The notes under the pieces were generated by a model, which was not told the DNA's origin, did no database searches, and worked only from the letters and a program-made list of their open reading frames with translations. A stretch of 64,000 nt of DNA from contig NZ_SUHQ01000001.1 in NCBI RefSeq assembly GCF_004962245.1, forward strand, positions 68,549 through 132,548. Reading direction: 5' to 3'. Positions 62,401 to 64,000 of this stretch are shown piece after piece (the first letter of the stretch is position 1; each line of letters opens with the position of its first letter). The stretch comes from Mesorhizobium sp. (GTDB taxonomy: Bacteria > Pseudomonadota > Alphaproteobacteria > Rhizobiales > Rhizobiaceae). The position numbers and the translations under genes are program-made.

Positions 62401-62871
62401 ATCATCTTCGAATGGCGAGACGTCTTCGAGCGAACTGGCGAGCGCATCATCGAAACCGTCATCGAAAGCAGATTCAACGGCCGGCGCGGATGCTTCGGCA
62501 GCGCCAGAATGCACTTCGTCGGCAGCAACGGCATGGGCGGCTTCGTCCGCCGCATCGTCATACTGGGGGAAATCCAGGTCGAACGGCTCGTCGTCCACTG
62601 CGTGAGTGGCAGCCGCGTTGAAAGCCGGCTCGCGAACCTCGGCGGCACGGTCATTGTCGTCGGCGCCGAATTCGCCCATCAACTCCTTCTCGAGGTCGAT
62701 GTCGAAATCGCCCTCGTCCACCGGCTGGGTGGCGGGAGCCGCCTTCGGCTGGGCCTGCGGCTTGACCGGTTGGCGCGGGTCGAACCCCATGATCCTGGTC
62801 AGTTCCGCGAACGGATCATCGTCGGCGATATCGTTTTGGGCGGCTGCTCTCAGCTGGGTTCTGTCTGCCAT
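59428..62871 (-). CDS. Very large SPOR-domain membrane protein
   Basis: About 1147 aa from ATG 62871 (ATG 62895 adds 8). The first roughly 750 residues are acidic, low-complexity cytoplasmic sequence rich in Asp, Glu and Ala, with two near-identical 20-residue blocks (FDNAVASSLEDELMLD repeats, encoded near 62110 and 62230). One membrane helix near 757 (GLLVAAVVGAVAIAGGVGAL), then a Pro/Ala-rich periplasmic linker and a C-terminal SPOR domain (SWSMQIASQPTVESAQSTYQ...). SPOR domains bind denuded glycan at division septa. A GGTQAA triple repeat lies at 60181-60234. It precedes nagZ; argS lies upstream. Confidence 0.92.
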   Translation of the reverse strand: MADRTQLRAAAQNDIADDDPFAELTRIMGFDPRQPVKPQAQPKAAPATQPVDEGDFDIDLEKELMGEFGADDNDRAAEVREPAFNAAATHAVDDEPFDLDFPQYDDAADEAAHAVAADEVHSGAAEASAPAVESAFDDGFDDALASSLEDVSPFEDDLAVDDELAASLEQDFLLDDATDQAEQNTAAADVSASRAEPALDDEFDNAVASSLEDELMLDEHVRMESAAEAAEVSARAAEPAFDDEFDNAVASSLEDELMLDDHAPTEHAAVDVPAAPVRAVLDESDEDFASRFDDAMADVDMDFDVRTDEPVEIDEPEIDEPGTIAGKGELSAAPPEDAFDDDFDLSFDDALAEEAEEPVAQASGFASPPTASATMVQPPEPAPVADERSLEDELNALLGTMSTRAAPVVVPESAMIQQPVAAAERAADKPVVDELDWSLDEQAPSESSDDDAVQAADADLDTVLLDELEGQDFGAEDAAEPADIDFDDDELHAAFAKDIGLDDGDGDRVATSASQEDSDESLNWLAARPVPPAPARSWSRVTPVAQSQQSAFAAQPTASAKIVEATPPMAPAPSYQDEPVENDAANAASAPAQGEQPSAYDEMPDLETVDVPERVVALADDLDIPELDFEEDEPAAPAYDDLDTEFANLLTEMNAVDVAAAPARSAAYDDEPGFHSEAEFKSGYEPDRVETRTYAARPAEAPFSASYADAASGFDLGDLPGGRPASQADDFGLDELDYDPELDEAMSVPGLAEREAARPRSRGLLVAAVVGAVAIAGGVGALALSFGGSGGSDAPVIVKADNAPIKVKPENPGGTVVPNQNNKVYDAVAKGGARPAEPVQEKLVTNTEEPVDVTAKEPPQSRVVDLSPDDIDAAEGADAIGGTQAAGGTQAAGGTQAAGNADVAAPAPKSEDRIAQVLQEADNDITPDVVAVAPRKVRTMVVKPDGSLVAREDPAPAAPQVAAVEPVDPAPQHVAPAAQADDAAQTGTVPPIAGQASGDPAAGDQMIETVKPAAAPTAEAQTAQPFNTPATVPVAPQRPSDQPVDVVGEVKPDQVASINPAAASNGGGSWSMQIASQPTVESAQSTYQDLQRRYGSVLSGLTANIVKAEIAGKGTFYRVRVPAKSRNDAINLCTNYKAAGGNCFVSR
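60181..60234. repeat. Three tandem 18-base coding repeats in the SPOR-domain gene
   Basis: CGCTTGCGTGCCGCCGGC three times in a row (third copy ends GAT), encoding repeated GGTQAA in the periplasmic linker. Expected to vary in copy number between strains. Confidence 0.85.
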
Positions 62872-62974
62872 TATTGTTCCCGAACTCGCACTCATTCGGA
62901 CGCCATGGACGTCGCGTAGGGTTGGCCCTTACCAGCGCAATGTGGGCAAAAGGTGACAGGTTTTTTAGACAAAC

Positions 62975-64000
62975 CTAACGCATTTCGGTGGGCGCATCTG
63001 CTCCGATCAGCGTCAGGCCGGACGTCAAAACGTCCGAAACAGCCTGCACCAGCCCTAGTCTGGCATGCGTCAATTGTCGGTCGTTAACCTTAACAAAACG
63101 TAAGTCGGGATTCTCGGTGCCGCGGTTCCAATGTCCGTGGAAGCTGGAGGCGAGATCGTAGAGGTAGAATGCCAGCCGGTGCGGCTCGAGCGCAAGTGCC
63201 GCGGATTCGATCAGCCGCGGGTATTCCGCAAGCTTGCGGATCAGGCCGATCTCGCCTTCGTCGGTCAGCGAAGCGGTCGCTGCGGCCAGCCGATTGCGGT
63301 CGAAATTGGCCTCGCCCAACTGTTCGCTCGCTTGCCGGAACACCGAATGGCAGCGCGCCGAGGCATACTGCACGTAGAACACCGGATTGTCCTTCGACTG
63401 CTCGGTCACCTTGGCGAAGTCGAAATCGAGCGGCGCATCGTTCTTGCGGTAGAGCATCATGAAACGGATCGGGTCGCGGCCGACCTCCTCCACCACTTCG
63501 CGCAGGGTTACGAAATCGCCCGACCGCTTCGACATGCGCACCGGCTCGCCATCGCGAAAAAGCCTCACCAACTGGCAAAGCAGGACGGTGAGCTTCACCT
63601 CGTCGCCTGCAATCGCCCGGGCGAGCGCTTCCAGGCGCTTCACATAGCCGCCATGATCGGCGCCAAGCACATAGATCAGCTCGACGAAGCCGCGATCGAC
63701 CTTGTCCTTCAAATAGGCGACGTCCGCGGCGAAATAGGTGAAGGTGCCGTCCGACTTGACCAGCGCCCGGTCCATGTCGTCGCCGACGGCCGTCGAGCGG
63801 AACAGCGTCTGCTCGCGGTCCTCCCAGTCGTCCGGCTTCTCGCCCTTGGGCGGCGGCAGCTTGCCCTTGTAGATATGCCCCTTGAGCGTCAGGTCGCTGA
63901 TGGCCGACCGGATTTTCCGGGCGTTGTCGGCATGCAGCGTGCGCTCCGAGAAAAAGACGTCGTGATGCACGTTGAGCAGCGCCAGATCCTCACGGATCAT
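62975..64000 (-). CDS. argS: Arginyl-tRNA synthetase, C-terminal part (runs off right edge)
   Basis: 341 residues visible to the stop at 62975; the N-terminus lies beyond the window. Features: [20 protein letters not shown], the class I ATP-binding KMSKS-like [30 protein letters not shown] and the all-helical anticodon-binding C-terminus ([15 protein letters not shown]). It charges arginine onto tRNA-Arg. The gene precedes the SPOR-domain gene by 103 bases; this argS-SPOR-nagZ-scpA-scpB-tat order is typical of rhizobia. Confidence 0.97.
   Translation of the reverse strand: MIREDLALLNVHHDVFFSERTLHADNARKIRSAISDLTLKGHIYKGKLPPPKGEKPDDWEDREQTLFRSTAVGDDMDRALVKSDGTFTYFAADVAYLKDKVDRGFVELIYVLGADHGGYVKRLEALARAIAGDEVKLTVLLCQLVRLFRDGEPVRMSKRSGDFVTLREVVEEVGRDPIRFMMLYRKNDAPLDFDFAKVTEQSKDNPVFYVQYASARCHSVFRQASEQLGEANFDRNRLAAATASLTDEGEIGLIRKLAEYPRLIESAALALEPHRLAFYLYDLASSFHGHWNRGTENPDLRFVKVNDRQLTHARLGLVQAVSDVLTSGLTLIGADAPTEMR

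Overview
This is a high-GC chromosomal segment from an alphaproteobacterium of the order Hyphomicrobiales (Rhizobiales), most likely Mesorhizobium or a close relative. The evidence is the conserved rhizobial block scpA-scpB-tatA-tatB-tatC-serS-surE-pcm-nlpD on one strand, a fused secDF, a coxMNOP-type alternative oxidase operon, DUF982 and tandem DUF1127 genes, ABC-importer operons, and dispersed palindromic intergenic repeats of the GAGCATGATC...CCGAAAA type. No rRNA, insertion sequence, prophage or CRISPR array was seen. One tRNA gene (tRNA-Leu, anticodon TAG) is present.

Left part (1-7080): a leftward branched-chain amino-acid type ABC importer (binding protein, two ATPases, start of a permease that leaves the window), an alpha/beta hydrolase, a DUF982 gene, then map and radC. 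From 7180 to 15274 lies an accessory island of surface-polymer or natural-product enzymes on both strands: polysaccharide pyruvyl transferase, GT25 glycosyltransferase, QueC-like PP-loop ATPase, N-terminally short Mur ligase, ATP-grasp ligase, CelD-type GNAT, and a lipid A acyltransferase-like protein lacking its catalytic motif. I know of no described system with this set of genes, and it is one of the best novelty candidates here. A divergent MFS exporter/LysR pair follows.

18263-25380 is a sugar-type ABC import operon led by a LacI-type HTH fused to a PfkB kinase, with a perfect LacI-style operator just upstream of its start, then a glutamine-amidotransferase-like protein, one ATPase, a binding protein, two permeases and an M20 hydrolase. 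26416-30939 is the coxMNOP-like oxidase with a subunit IV. A YbaK-type deacylase, a DUF2189 membrane protein, ctaB and a cytochrome c follow. Next come two small-molecule enzymes, trigger factor, the tRNA, a MIO-less ammonia-lyase homologue and a DUF2157/GDYXXLXY pair.

At 41359-41997 two tandem DUF1127 micro-genes are followed by six hairpins, each displaying the same ACCTCCTCCC loop. This is a duplicated array of CcsR/cuckoo-type small RNAs. Downstream are trmFO and the leftward yajC-secDF-Mth938-phytoene-synthase-like group, a bacterial counterpart of the NDUFAF3/NDUFAF6 complex I assembly neighbourhood.

The right end (49715-64000, all leftward) is the cell-envelope and housekeeping block: nlpD-like, pcm, surE, serS, tatC/B/A, scpB/A, nagZ, a giant SPOR-domain protein and the C-terminal part of argS. 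serS carries an in-frame insertion of about 74 codons beside the serine-binding TAE motif. The insert is 110/222 = 49.5% GC, clearly lower than the surrounding gene, which suggests gene mosaicism by transfer.
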